DNA of 64,000 nt, taken from Cognatundibacterium crateris. Its GTDB lineage: Bacteria; Pseudomonadota; Gammaproteobacteria; Burkholderiales; Burkholderiaceae_D. A model generated the notes under the pieces. That model was not told the DNA's origin. It did not search any database and saw nothing but the letters and a program-made list of their open reading frames with translations. Position 1 is the first letter of the stretch. Every line of letters begins with the position of its first letter. Of the stretch, positions 8,353 through 17,258 are shown piece after piece. Position numbers and translations under genes: made by a program. The stretch covers positions 159,595-223,594 of the forward strand of contig NZ_JAABOS010000009.1 in assembly GCF_010078235.1 (NCBI RefSeq), written 5' to 3'.

Positions 8353-8383
8353 AAAAAAAGGGAGGAAAGCCTGCTTTCCTCCC
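8353..8383 (-). terminator. Rho-independent terminator of the amino acid permease gene
   Basis: On the minus strand GGGAGGAAAG and CTTTCCTCCC form a perfect 10-bp stem with a 4-base loop (8360-8383), followed by seven T (8359-8353). It sits 20 bp after the permease stop and separates it from creA. Confidence 0.9.
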
Positions 8384-8402
8384 TCTCATATTGCGTAGTC
8401 GC

Positions 8403-9863
8403 TTATTTATTCAAGCGGGAATGCTGGCGACTGTATAAAAAATAAATACTCAGCGCAACCAGCATCCAGATAAAGAACACTTTAAAGGTGGCCGGTGACA
8501 AGTCCTTGAGAATGTACAGGCAGGCGAAAATACTCATACCCGGTATCAGATAAGGACCAAATGGCACGCGGAAACCGGCATTGTCCTGCCCTATCTTTTT
8601 GGCGCGTATCACAGGAATCGCGGCCGACACCACGATAAAGGCGACCAGGGTCCCCATACTCACCATATCCCACAGGAAGGTCGCATCGACTAAACCAGCC
8701 ACGATACCGACCACCAGACAGACCAGCACCGTGTTGACGACCGGTGCACGGGTGACCGGATTCACCACCTGAAACGAGGCTGGAATCAGACCATCTTTAG
8801 AGATCGCAAACAAAATACGGCTTTGGCCATAGATAGTCACCAGCGTCACGCTGAACACAGAAATCACCGCACCGGCCGATAAAATCAAGGCAGGCCAGCT
8901 CTTGCCAGTCACATTTTGCAGGATCACAGCCAGACCCGCTTCCTGCCCTTCAAACATATGTGCAGGTTGCGCACCGACGGCAGCCACTGCCACCAGCATG
9001 TAAAACACGGTCACCACCAGCAGCGCCAGCATGATACCCAGCGGGACATTGCGCTTAGGATCTTTAACTTCTGCACCGGCGGTGGCCACGGTATCGAGAC
9101 CAATAAACGAGAAAAACACGGTACCGGCCGCCGCAGTCACGCCAGCCATACCGGCCAGACCTTTGCTGTTATCGGTATTAAAAAACGGCGTGAAATGCTC
9201 AGCCTGAAAACCGGAAAATGCGATCACGGAAAAAAACACCAGGATCACCAGTTTAATCATGACCATCACTGCGTTGACAGTTGCAGACTCTTTGGCGCCA
9301 CGCAATAACAGGAAACAGCATATCGCCACTAAAATCACAGGTGGCAGGTTGAACTGGCCCATGTGGATTTCTGCTCCCTGCGGACCAGCCACGATCATGG
9401 GCGAACGCAAGGCCGCCGGAATATGCCAGCCCATTGCATTTTCCAGGAAATTATTCAGATAAGCCGACCAGCCTATCGCGGTCGCGCTGGCCGCCAGACC
9501 GTATTCCAGCAACAAACAAGCCGCCACCACGAAGGCGGCAAATTCACCGACCGTGGCATAAGCAAACGAATACGAAGAACCGGAAGCCGGAATCCTGGCC
9601 GACAATTCGGAATAGCATAAAGCGGTCAGCCCTGCCGTCAGCGCCGCGATCAGGAAAGACAGGATCACCGACGGCCCGGCCTTAGGTACAGCTTCCACCA
9701 TGGTGAAGAAAATCCCGGTACCGATGGTCGCACCCACGCCTATCATGGTGAGTGCAAACAAACCCAGCGAGCGATGTAAAGTATGTTGCGACTGGCCTTC
9801 CACAATAATTTCTGGCGCGTCCACCGGACGGGTGCGCATTAACTGCTGAAAAAAGTTTCTCAA
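8403..9863 (-). CDS. APC-family amino acid permease (cationic amino acid transporter type)
   Basis: This 486-residue inner-membrane transporter has about 12-13 membrane segments. The first helix carries GVGATIGTGIFF, the substrate and ion-binding unwound segment of the APC superfamily. ALCYSELSARIPASGSSYSFAYATVGEF and FFSFIGLDTVATAGAEVKDPKRNVPLGI follow; these are diagnostic for the CAT/YfnA branch that takes up amino acids such as lysine, arginine or small neutral residues. I start at a TTG (9861-9863) with AAGG seven bases upstream, giving an N-terminus LRNFFQQLMRTRPVD. The longer frame starting at 9929 has no ribosome site. It is monocistronic, with its own terminator. The exact substrate cannot be told from sequence. 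Confidence 0.9.
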   Translation of the reverse strand: MRNFFQQLMRTRPVDAPEIIVEGQSQHTLHRSLGLFALTMIGVGATIGTGIFFTMVEAVPKAGPSVILSFLIAALTAGLTALCYSELSARIPASGSSYSFAYATVGEFAAFVVAACLLLEYGLAASATAIGWSAYLNNFLENAMGWHIPAALRSPMIVAGPQGAEIHMGQFNLPPVILVAICCFLLLRGAKESATVNAVMVMIKLVILVFFSVIAFSGFQAEHFTPFFNTDNSKGLAGMAGVTAAAGTVFFSFIGLDTVATAGAEVKDPKRNVPLGIMLALLVVTVFYMLVAVAAVGAQPAHMFEGQEAGLAVILQNVTGKSWPALILSAGAVISVFSVTLVTIYGQSRILFAISKDGLIPASFQVVNPVTRAPVVNTVLVCLVVGIVAGLVDATFLWDMVSMGTLVAFIVVSAAIPVIRAKKIGQDNAGFRVPFGPYLIPGMSIFACLYILKDLSPATFKVFFIWMLVALSIYFLYSRQHSRLNK

Positions 9864-10093
9864 AATAATTCCTTGTGCAGAAAGCCTAACGAGTGCAGCC
9901 AGCCTGCGTTCAAGGACGGGATGGCGCACCGGAATATGTCATGCGTATGACGGTAAAAGCGCAATCATAGCCGCAAATCTCCCGGCGATGATGTGTCGGG
10001 TAGCCGATATCGCCATACAAAATGCGTTTTTTACGACAAAACCTGTCAGCCTGTCTGACGACGTGCTGCGGCAGAGCAAAGTTTTGTATCAAT
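9864..10093. other. Intergenic region without a gene
   Basis: This stretch separates the start of the minus-strand permease from the repeat element at 10094. It must hold the permease promoter. I see no open frame with a ribosome site and no convincing promoter boxes. Confidence 0.5.
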
Positions 10094-10295
10094 AGGACTT
10101 ACGCAAAATTGCCCCGGCAAGGCTAAAAAACTCTTTGGTGCTTTGGGAAACATCGCTGGTAAGCGATGTCCGTTTCGCCAGCAGGCAACATGTTGCCTGA
10201 AACCCTGGCTACACCTTGGCGACGCAGGCAGTACGGATAGTACAAGGTGTGCAAGCTGGAACCATAACGCCGCTGGGGCGGTTTTGCGTAAATCC
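10094..10295. repeat. Dispersed inverted-repeat element, copy 1 (about 202 bp, MITE-like)
   Basis: The left end is AGGACTTACGCAAAATTG and the right end is the imperfect inverse (GGTTTTGCGTAAATCC). Internal dyads include CATCGCT/AGCGATG, GCAACATGTTGC and ACACCTTG/CAAGGTGT. Two further copies lie at 42971-43073 and 48358-48468. The core CGACGCAGGCAGTAC and GTACAAGGTGTGCAA is shared with the 48358 copy. It has no coding capacity, so it would need to be moved by a transposase elsewhere, or act as a structured RNA or binding element. Confidence 0.8.
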
Positions 10296-10356
10296 GAATC
10301 AATTCTCAATGCGGCTGCAGCCAGCACCTGCGCATCAGTGTTAGAATCCGCACTCT

Positions 10357-10728
10357 ATGAGCCGCCTGTCCATGTCACCCCGCCTGTTTCACCGTCTGGT
10401 GCGTGCAGTACTGATGTTTTATGTACTGACGCTGGGTGTCGCCATGGCTGCGACTTTAGCCAAAACCGAGACCGGTTCCCTGATCTGTACCAGCACAGGC
10501 TACAAAATGATCAGTGTGAAAGGCGAACCGGATAGTGGGCGTAGTAATTCCCATATTCTTGATTGTCCCTTATGCGTCGCCAGCGGCTTACCGCCGACGG
10601 TGCTCGATACCTCAGACTGGCAGGCACCGCATGCCTTGTCGTATGCCACACAGTCCATCCCAGCCGCCAGACTGGCAGCTATCGTTTCTGCCCCGCTGCC
10701 CGCGCGTGGGCCACCCTCTGACCTCTGA
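10357..10728 (+). CDS. DUF2946 family protein
   Basis: This 123-residue protein has one N-terminal hydrophobic segment (AVLMFYVLTLGVAMAATLA), probably an uncleaved anchor or signal peptide. A small cysteine-containing exported part follows. The ICTSTG cysteine, the LDCPLC pair and the closing PARGPPS motif are the hallmarks of DUF2946, a proteobacterial family of unknown function. It is found again and again directly upstream of TonB-dependent receptors and PepSY proteins, often in copper-related loci. Here it also precedes such a receptor, by 150 bp, in the same direction. The cysteines could bind metal. No clear ribosome site is visible, and an internal ATG at codon 6 is a possible alternative start. 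Confidence 0.8.
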   Translation: MSRLSMSPRLFHRLVRAVLMFYVLTLGVAMAATLAKTETGSLICTSTGYKMISVKGEPDSGRSNSHILDCPLCVASGLPPTVLDTSDWQAPHALSYATQSIPAARLAAIVSAPLPARGPPSDL

Positions 10729-10878
10729 ACATAAGTGTTAATCCGGTATGCCTGGCTGCGCTGTGACTATGTGCGCGCCAGTCTGGCTGATTGATTTGCT
10801 CAGCGCTCATTGCTGAGCGACAGCCGCAAGCATACCGTCCAAGTACCTTGGTACTGCTTTTGTTTACTTGTCTGAATC

Positions 10879-13191
10879 ATGCAAAATTCTTTTTTCCGTG
10901 TGCGCCTGAACGCACGCCGCGCGACCCTGGTCGCTGCCATCGCTGCCGCCTTTCCGGCCTTGCCAACTTATGCGCTGACTTTATCCGCTGAAGCGGATGC
11001 CCAGCCCTCTCAGGTCGTGGTGCAAGGTGACAAACCCTCGTCCTTGCCGACCGAAATTCCGACCACCATCGAAGGCATACAAGCCAAAGACATAGAGCGC
11101 AATATCAATGCCATTGATGCTGAGGATGCGCTGAAATATCTGCCTAGCCTGTTAGTACGCAAACGCTATGTCGGTGACTATAACCATGCGGTATTGGCGA
11201 CCCGTGCCTCCGGCACCGGTAACAGTGCGCGCTCTATGGTGTATGCCGATGGCATCCTGCTGTCCAATTTACTCGGCAACGGTGCGACCTTCACACCACG
11301 CTGGGGCCTGGTAACGCCGGAAGAAATCGAGCGGGTCGATGTGCTGTACGGCCCATTCTCTGCAGCGTATCCGGGTAATTCTGTGGGTGCCGTGGTGGAT
11401 TACCGTACCCGTATGCCTAAGGCCTTCGAGGCGCATGCCAAAGTTTTGGGCTTCAGCGAAAATTTCCAATTGTATGGCACTGACAAGACCTATAGCGGCA
11501 AACAACTGAGCGCCAGTCTGGGCAACCGTCAGGGTGATTTTTCCTGGTGGCTGAATCTGAATCAGCTCGATAGCGATGGTCACCCAATTGCCTTCACCAA
11601 TAAGCTGATGTCGGCTGGCGTCACCAGCTCTGCCGGTAAAGTGGTCACAGGCGCGGTCGCCGGTAAAAATCCACAAAATCAGGACTGGTGGATACTCGGC
11701 GCGACCGGGCAGTACCACACCATACAGGACCACGCCAAAGTGAAGCTGGCCTATGACTTCAGCCCGACTCTGCATGCAGCTTACACTTTTGGCTACTGGC
11801 GCAATAAGATGGACAGCGGCGTAGAAAGCTATTTGCGCGATGCCAGCGGCAATCCTGTGGTTAGCGGCGACGTGAATATCAACGGCAAAAAATACACGCT
11901 GAGTGCGACCGATATATCCAATAGCCAAAACCGGCTCGAACATCTGAGCCATGGTCTGAATCTGAAAAGCAGCAGCAAAGGCGTGTTTGACTGGGAAGTG
12001 GCGGCCAGCCTGTATGACTACAACAAAGATATCGCGCGCTCACCACTGGTCGCAATCCCGGTTGCCGACAGCGGCGGCGCGGGCCGCATCACGGATCAGT
12101 CCGGCACCGGCTGGAATACCCTGGCACTGAAAGGTATTTGGCGTCCGGATACCCGGCATACGGTGGAATTCGGCTATCAACGCGAAGCCTATCACCTGAA
12201 AACTCTGGTGTCGGATACCGGTAACTGGATCGCTGGCAACGCCGAAAAACAATTCTCAGCCTTCCGTGGCGACACCAGCCTGCAAAGCCTGTATGCGCAA
12301 GATGCCTGGCGCATCAGTCCGCACTGGAAAACCATACTCGGTGCACGCTTTGAACAATGGAAGGCAGATCATGGTGCGCTGGCCAATGCCAGCACCACGC
12401 TGAATTTTTCCTCCCGCTCGGAAAACTTTGTTTCTCCTAAAGCTGCTATCGCCTACGCCAGCGGTGGCGACTGGACCTATAAGGCATCGCTGGGCCGTGC
12501 AGTACGTATGCCTACCGTGTCTGAGCTATATCAGGGAACGATTTCGAATACCACCATCGTCAACAACGATCCGAACCTGAAACCGGAAAAATCCTGGACC
12601 ACAGAATGGAGTGCAGAACGCAGCCTGCATGATGGCCGTGGCTTATTGCGCACTACCCTGTTCCACGAACGTACCAGCGATGCGCTGTATTCCCAGACCA
12701 ATACCCTGGTCACGCCGAACGTCACCAACATCCAAAACGTGGACGACATCCGCACCACCGGACTGGAAATCGCGTTCGCTGACAATGATGTGCTGCTGCC
12801 AGGTCTGGATATCTCAGCCAGCCTGACCTATGCCGACTCTGTAATCGTACGCAATGACAAATTCCCAGCCAGTGTGAATAAGCGCCAGCCACGCATACCG
12901 GACTGGCGCGCCAATCTCTTGCTCAGTTATCGCGTCACAGACAAATTCAGCAGCTCACTTGGTATCCGCTACAGCGGCAAACAATACAGTGCTCTCGATA
13001 ACAGCGATGTGAATGCGTTTACCTATTTCGGATTCTCCGACTTTCTGGTGGCCGACCTGCGCTTACGCTATCAGGTCGCACGCCAGTGGAGTGCAGCGAT
13101 AGGGATAGACAATCTGAACAATAAAAAATACTGGGCCTTCCATCCCTACACGCAACGCAGCGTCGTTGCGGAGCTGAAGTTCGACTTCTGA
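10879..13191 (+). CDS. TonB-dependent outer-membrane receptor 1
   Basis: This is a 770-residue receptor. The start is followed by a basic and then hydrophobic signal sequence (ATLVAAIAAAFPALPTYA). The plug domain occupies about residues 45-170, with DALKYLPSLLVRKRY and TPEEIERVDVLYGPFSAAYPGNSVGAVVDYRT. The 22-strand barrel runs to a C-terminal Phe (VAELKFDF), the outer-membrane assembly signal. It takes up a ligand with energy from TonB/ExbBD. The plug and several barrel strands (RIPDWRANLLLSYR, YSGKQYSALDNSDVN, VNNDPNLKPEKSW) match the second receptor downstream, so the two arose by duplication. Neighbours (DUF2946, PepSY protein) point to a metal or metal-chelate ligand; copper and iron-siderophore are both possible. 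Confidence 0.92.
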   Translation: MQNSFFRVRLNARRATLVAAIAAAFPALPTYALTLSAEADAQPSQVVVQGDKPSSLPTEIPTTIEGIQAKDIERNINAIDAEDALKYLPSLLVRKRYVGDYNHAVLATRASGTGNSARSMVYADGILLSNLLGNGATFTPRWGLVTPEEIERVDVLYGPFSAAYPGNSVGAVVDYRTRMPKAFEAHAKVLGFSENFQLYGTDKTYSGKQLSASLGNRQGDFSWWLNLNQLDSDGHPIAFTNKLMSAGVTSSAGKVVTGAVAGKNPQNQDWWILGATGQYHTIQDHAKVKLAYDFSPTLHAAYTFGYWRNKMDSGVESYLRDASGNPVVSGDVNINGKKYTLSATDISNSQNRLEHLSHGLNLKSSSKGVFDWEVAASLYDYNKDIARSPLVAIPVADSGGAGRITDQSGTGWNTLALKGIWRPDTRHTVEFGYQREAYHLKTLVSDTGNWIAGNAEKQFSAFRGDTSLQSLYAQDAWRISPHWKTILGARFEQWKADHGALANASTTLNFSSRSENFVSPKAAIAYASGGDWTYKASLGRAVRMPTVSELYQGTISNTTIVNNDPNLKPEKSWTTEWSAERSLHDGRGLLRTTLFHERTSDALYSQTNTLVTPNVTNIQNVDDIRTTGLEIAFADNDVLLPGLDISASLTYADSVIVRNDKFPASVNKRQPRIPDWRANLLLSYRVTDKFSSSLGIRYSGKQYSALDNSDVNAFTYFGFSDFLVADLRLRYQVARQWSAAIGIDNLNNKKYWAFHPYTQRSVVAELKFDF

Positions 13192-13199
13192 CGTGTAGC

Positions 13200-13229
13200 A
13201 ACCTGACTACCGGGTGTCGTCAGGTTTTT
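13200..13229 (+). terminator. Rho-independent terminator after receptor 1
   Basis: AACCTGAC (13200-13207) pairs with GTCAGGTT (13219-13226) around an 11-base loop. The stem runs straight into a T tract (TTTTT within 13225-13229). It lies a few bases after the stop codon of the first receptor gene. Confidence 0.85.
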
Positions 13230-13236
13230 GGAAACC

Positions 13237-13294
13237 CTAGGGCCTGTTAACAATTGAATTGCGAGATGCGTAATTTAAATCTTAACAGGCCTAG
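13237..13294. repeat. 58-bp inverted repeat with GGCCTGTTAA ends
   Basis: CTAGGGCCTGTTAA (13237-13250) is mirrored by TTAACAGGCCTAG (13282-13294), leaving an AT-rich centre. A second dyad (GGCTTTCCAGCC / GGCTGGAAGGC, about 13301-13330) follows immediately. Together they fill the gap between the two receptor genes and precede the second receptor by 30 bp. Possible roles are a small mobile or palindromic element, or structured leader RNA. Confidence 0.6.
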
Positions 13295-13358
13295 ATATGC
13301 GGCTTTCCAGCCTGTTTACGGCTGGAAGGCGCATGTCTGTTCAGACTATAAAATCAAC

Positions 13359-15677
13359 ATGAAAAAAATTACTTTCAACAAACTCTCCATCATGTACGCA
13401 CTCTGCGGAGTCAGCGGACTCATCAGCAGCAGCGCGCTGGCGCAAGGCGTCGCCACCGAACAAATGCAAAGCGTCACCATAGGCGCAGTGCGTGCGCCGC
13501 TGGCGGCCCATTTACCGAATACCCTGGCAACGCTGAGCGATGAAGAACTGCGCGCTCAGCAAAACATTTTTAATCCGGAAGATGCGCTGCGCACCATGCC
13601 AAATACCGGCATCCGCAAACGTTATAGCGGGGATCGCAATGCGCTGATCAGCGGGCGCAGCTTCGGCAGTACCCAGGCGGCACGCGCACTGGTGCTGATG
13701 GATGGCTATCTGCTGTCGAATTTTCTGGGGCGTTTCGATGCACCACGCTGGAATATGCTGGCCCCTGAAGACCTTGAGCGCGTCGATATGCTGTATGGTC
13801 CCTACTCCGCTATTTTCCCGGGTAACGCTATCGGCAGCACCGTCATCATGACGACGCGCAAACCCAGTAAGCTGGAAGCCTCGGCGCGTATCGCAGTGCA
13901 ATCAGAAGACTACCGTGATTACGGACACAGCGAAACCTTCACCAATACCCAGACCACGTTCCGGCTGGGTGACAAACTGGCATCCGGACTATGGTATCGC
14001 TTACTGGTGAACCGCCAGGACTCGACCGGTCACCCTATGCAGTATTACGCGCTCAATGCAGCCGCCGATGGCAGCTTCAGCAAACCGGCTGGCGTCAAGC
14101 CGGTGACAGCGGTCAGCGGTATTCAATATGATCTGGCACCAACCGGACAGCGTCGTGCCGTGTTCGGTGCGAATAGCGGCGCGATCGATCATACTGTGCA
14201 AACCACGGCCAAACTGAGCTGGGGCGCGGATCTCAGCCCGGCACTGACGTTCGATGGCATGCTGGCCTGGTGGTATAACGACAGTGCGAGCCGGAACCGC
14301 AGCTTTTTGAAAGATGCGCAAGGCAACAGCGTCTGGTCGGGCCGGGTCAGCCAGGATGGCAATATGTTTGATGTGCCGGCCAATGCGTTCGCGCCCTCTA
14401 ACCGGCAGGAAAATAATCTGCAGGCAGGACTGACGCTGAAAACGCGTTACCGTGAAGGCTGGAATCAATCACTGGTCGCCAGCCAATACCAATTGCTCAA
14501 AGATGTACAACGCACCGCCGCACAGGCAGATCCGCTGGCCGCCAATGGCGGCAGCGGCAGCGCAACCGTGCGTGACGGCACCCGCTTCCGCACCATGGAA
14601 TATCAGGCGACCTATACCCCGGTCGCGAATGACTGGGGGCGTGGTCAGCATGCCTTGAGCCTGGGACTGCATGCCAACGACTATCATCTGCAACAGAATA
14701 CCCAGAATCTGAGCGACTGGCGTATTGGCCAGAGTCAGCCTGTGCAGTCGGTCGGTGGCGACACCCGTTTGCTTGCGCTGTATCTGCAGGATGCCTGGCG
14801 TTTCGCGCCGGACTGGAAAGTGACCGCCGGCCTGCGCTACGAAGACTGGCAAGCCAGCCACGGCAGCCAGGAAATCAAACCGCTGCCTGCGGTCAGCTAT
14901 GCCGACCGCCATCTGCAGGCATGGTCGCCGAAATTCTCACTGAGCTGGGACGCGACTGATGATTTGAGCCTGCGTGCATCGCTGGGACGCGGCACCCGCT
15001 TTGCCACCGTGGCCGAACTGTTTCAAGGCTCGCAATCCGGCAATACGCTGGTGGTGAATGATCCCTACTTACGTCCGGAACGTTCGGATGCGGCTGAACT
15101 GGTGCTGGAAAAACGTCTGCATCAGGCCAACCTGCGCCTGTCGCTGTATCAGGATAAGGTGCGCGATAGCATCTGGAGTCAGACCAATGTGCTGGTATTC
15201 CCGAATATCACCAACGTACAAAATGTCGGTCTGGTACGCACCCGTGGCATCGAGCTGGCTGGCGATGTACACGACTGGCTGATCCCGCATCTGGACCTGA
15301 ATGCTAACCTGGCCTGGAATCAGTCACGCATACTGGAGAACGAACGCTTTCCTGCTTCGGTAGGAAAAAACTGGGTACGGATACCGGACTGGCGCGCCAA
15401 TATCACACTGGCCTATCAATGGAATGCGCAATGGAATCTGGCCGGCAGCTATCGCTATTCAGGACGTCAATACAATGAACTGACCAATAGCGACATCATT
15501 CCGGATACCTATGGTGGTTCGTCGCGCATACGCCAGCTGGATCTGCGCTTGCGCTTCCGTCCGGCCAAAGGTGTGGAGCTGGCTGCCGGTATTGATAATG
15601 TGGGCAATCAGCTCGCCTATCAGTATCACCCGCTGCCAGGCCGCAGCCTGTTTGCTGAAATGCGCTACAACTACTGA
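13359..15677 (+). CDS. TonB-dependent outer-membrane receptor 2
   Basis: This is a 772-residue paralogue of the preceding receptor. I start at MKKITFNKLS (13359), because it begins a proper signal peptide ending in SSSALAQ. The frame is open back to 13254 across the repeat, but without signal features. The plug (about 30-155) has DALRTMPNTGIRKRYSGDRN, VLMDGYLLSNFLG and PEDLERVDMLYGPYSAIFPGNAIGS. The barrel ends in FAEMRYNY. Barrel segments such as VVNDPYLRPERSD, ASVGKNWVRIPDWRAN and YSGRQYNELTNSDI line up with receptor 1. The two may bind related ligands or form a pair. It is followed after 61 bp by the PepSY membrane protein, probably in one transcript. Confidence 0.92.
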   Translation: MKKITFNKLSIMYALCGVSGLISSSALAQGVATEQMQSVTIGAVRAPLAAHLPNTLATLSDEELRAQQNIFNPEDALRTMPNTGIRKRYSGDRNALISGRSFGSTQAARALVLMDGYLLSNFLGRFDAPRWNMLAPEDLERVDMLYGPYSAIFPGNAIGSTVIMTTRKPSKLEASARIAVQSEDYRDYGHSETFTNTQTTFRLGDKLASGLWYRLLVNRQDSTGHPMQYYALNAAADGSFSKPAGVKPVTAVSGIQYDLAPTGQRRAVFGANSGAIDHTVQTTAKLSWGADLSPALTFDGMLAWWYNDSASRNRSFLKDAQGNSVWSGRVSQDGNMFDVPANAFAPSNRQENNLQAGLTLKTRYREGWNQSLVASQYQLLKDVQRTAAQADPLAANGGSGSATVRDGTRFRTMEYQATYTPVANDWGRGQHALSLGLHANDYHLQQNTQNLSDWRIGQSQPVQSVGGDTRLLALYLQDAWRFAPDWKVTAGLRYEDWQASHGSQEIKPLPAVSYADRHLQAWSPKFSLSWDATDDLSLRASLGRGTRFATVAELFQGSQSGNTLVVNDPYLRPERSDAAELVLEKRLHQANLRLSLYQDKVRDSIWSQTNVLVFPNITNVQNVGLVRTRGIELAGDVHDWLIPHLDLNANLAWNQSRILENERFPASVGKNWVRIPDWRANITLAYQWNAQWNLAGSYRYSGRQYNELTNSDIIPDTYGGSSRIRQLDLRLRFRPAKGVELAAGIDNVGNQLAYQYHPLPGRSLFAEMRYNY

Positions 15678-15738
15678 TGTGACCAATCCAGCGGCCAGCG
15701 CTATTTAGGCCGCTGTGGACTATTTTCCGGAGACCCTG

Positions 15739-17181
15739 ATGACTACGCACTCCCCTGACCGCCATTCCACCAGTGCGGTATTACACCGGCTGTTCTGGCG
15801 TCTGCATTTCTGGTCAGGCTTACTGACTGCGCCTATCGTGCTGCTGGCAGCACTGACCGGAATACTGTATATCTTCACGCCGCAAATCGAGGCGCTGCGC
15901 CATGCTGAGCTGGATCGCGTGACTCAAATACCAGCGGCACTACCACCACTGCCGCTCGATCAGCAGCTTGCGGCAGCGCGTGCCGCCGTGCCCGGCTTAC
16001 CAGTCAAGGCCATCGTACCGGCCTATACGCCAGGTGAAACCAGTCTGGTTTTATTCGGTGAACAAAAAATGCGCGGCATGCCAAAAGCGGCCGCTGCAAA
16101 CCCCGCAACGGCACCCCATCCGGTGCATCAGCATGCTGATCAACATGCCAGCCATCTGGGTGGCGCGCCAGGCGCTGCATCTGCCATCAGCAGCACTGAG
16201 CATCACAGCGCAGCGAAGGAAATCACCAGCTATGTCGATCCCGGCACAGCGACCGTACAAGGCAATTTACCGGATGCAGAACGCTTTAAGAACTGGTCGC
16301 GCAAGCTGCATTCCAGTCTGCTGCAAGGTGATGGCTGGCGCTGGCTGATCGAGCTCGGTGCCAGCTGGATGCTGGTCATGATGCTGACCGGTTTCTATCT
16401 GTGGTGGCCGCGTGGCCGCGCTGGCTGGCGCAAGGCTTTACTGCCAGCGGCCAGTAATAAAGCAGGCCATAGCCGCGCCAGCTGGCGCTACTGGCATAGC
16501 ATCAGCAGCGTGCTGCTGGCGCTGTTCACACTGACGATATTGCTGACCGGACTGACCTGGTCGAAATATACCGGTGAAAATTTCCGCGCTCTGCAAAACG
16601 CGACCGGGCAAGCCACGCCTAAGCCGCCGCGTGATCTGGCCTCGGTAGTCAATGAGGGACAAGCGCCTCTCAGCGCAGAACAGATCTACACTCTGGCCAA
16701 AGCACAGGCACCTGCTATCCGTCTGCGCATGACGCCGCCGAACCATGCGAGCGGTGTATGGCGTATAGAAAATGAGGATCGCAGCCAGCCTGAGAAGCGC
16801 TTTCAGCTAGTGCTGGATGCCTACAGCGGCCAGCGTCTGTACTATGCGGGCTGGGATCAGTTACCCTTGCTGTCCAAGGCGACCGCAGTTGGCATTCCAT
16901 TTCATCGTGGTGAGTTCGGCTGGTGGAATCAGGCGCTGTTACTGGCGATAGGCTGCAGCGCGATTTTTTCCGTTTTGTCCGGCTATGTGATGTGGTGGCA
17001 GCGCCGCCGTCCTGCCAGCGTCTCTGCACCCGCGCTGCACGGCAGCCATGTACGCGCGCTGCCGTGGTGGCTGGTAGTGGTTGCAGCGGTACTGGCGTAC
17101 TGCATGCCGGTATTCGGCATCAGCCTGCTGCTGATGTTGCTGATCGAGGCCAGCGTCTTATTGCTCAAACCTAAGGTCTAA
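15739..17181 (+). CDS. PepSY-associated transmembrane protein (siderophore/metal reductase type)
   Basis: This 480-residue inner-membrane protein has the PepSY-TM (PiuB-like) layout. It has an N-terminal helix (LFWRLHFWSGLLTAPIVLLAALTGILYIF), a large periplasmic loop with PepSY repeats, a pair of helices around residues 205-270, another PepSY segment, and C-terminal helices. Conserved histidines in RLHFWSG, RKLHSSLLQG, RYWHSISS and IPFHRGEFGWWNQ fit haem or metal coordination. An unusual insert near residues 125-155 is His-rich (PHPVHQHADQHASHLG, then TEHHSA). The ATG at 15739 has GGAG six bases upstream; a GTG at 15715 is less likely. Relatives sit beside TonB receptors and are thought to reduce the metal in an imported chelate. 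Confidence 0.85.
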   Translation: MTTHSPDRHSTSAVLHRLFWRLHFWSGLLTAPIVLLAALTGILYIFTPQIEALRHAELDRVTQIPAALPPLPLDQQLAAARAAVPGLPVKAIVPAYTPGETSLVLFGEQKMRGMPKAAAANPATAPHPVHQHADQHASHLGGAPGAASAISSTEHHSAAKEITSYVDPGTATVQGNLPDAERFKNWSRKLHSSLLQGDGWRWLIELGASWMLVMMLTGFYLWWPRGRAGWRKALLPAASNKAGHSRASWRYWHSISSVLLALFTLTILLTGLTWSKYTGENFRALQNATGQATPKPPRDLASVVNEGQAPLSAEQIYTLAKAQAPAIRLRMTPPNHASGVWRIENEDRSQPEKRFQLVLDAYSGQRLYYAGWDQLPLLSKATAVGIPFHRGEFGWWNQALLLAIGCSAIFSVLSGYVMWWQRRRPASVSAPALHGSHVRALPWWLVVVAAVLAYCMPVFGISLLLMLLIEASVLLLKPKV

Positions 17182-17211
17182 GACCTAAGTACTGAGCGCT
17201 GAGAACTGAAG

Positions 17212-17241
17212 CCTGAGGCCAGATCCGCGTCTGGCCTCAGG
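17212..17241. terminator. Perfect 12-bp hairpin between convergent genes
   Basis: CCTGAGGCCAGA (17212-17223) and TCTGGCCTCAGG (17230-17241) pair perfectly around TCCGCG. It lies between the ends of the PepSY gene (plus) and the M28 peptidase gene (minus). It has no strong U tract on either side. Confidence 0.6.
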
Positions 17242-17258
17242 ATCAATGAAGCAGTATT

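Noticed and set aside
10296..10312. Fur-box-like sequence (GAATCAATTCTCAATG) before the DUF2946/TonB receptor cluster
   Set aside because: Only a partial match. A similar tail (GATTCTGAATC) follows the repeat copy at 48358, so it may belong to the repeat element rather than be an operator.
10728..10879. Possible cobalamin riboswitch before TonB receptor 1
   Set aside because: No B12-box or the other conserved cobalamin elements could be found.
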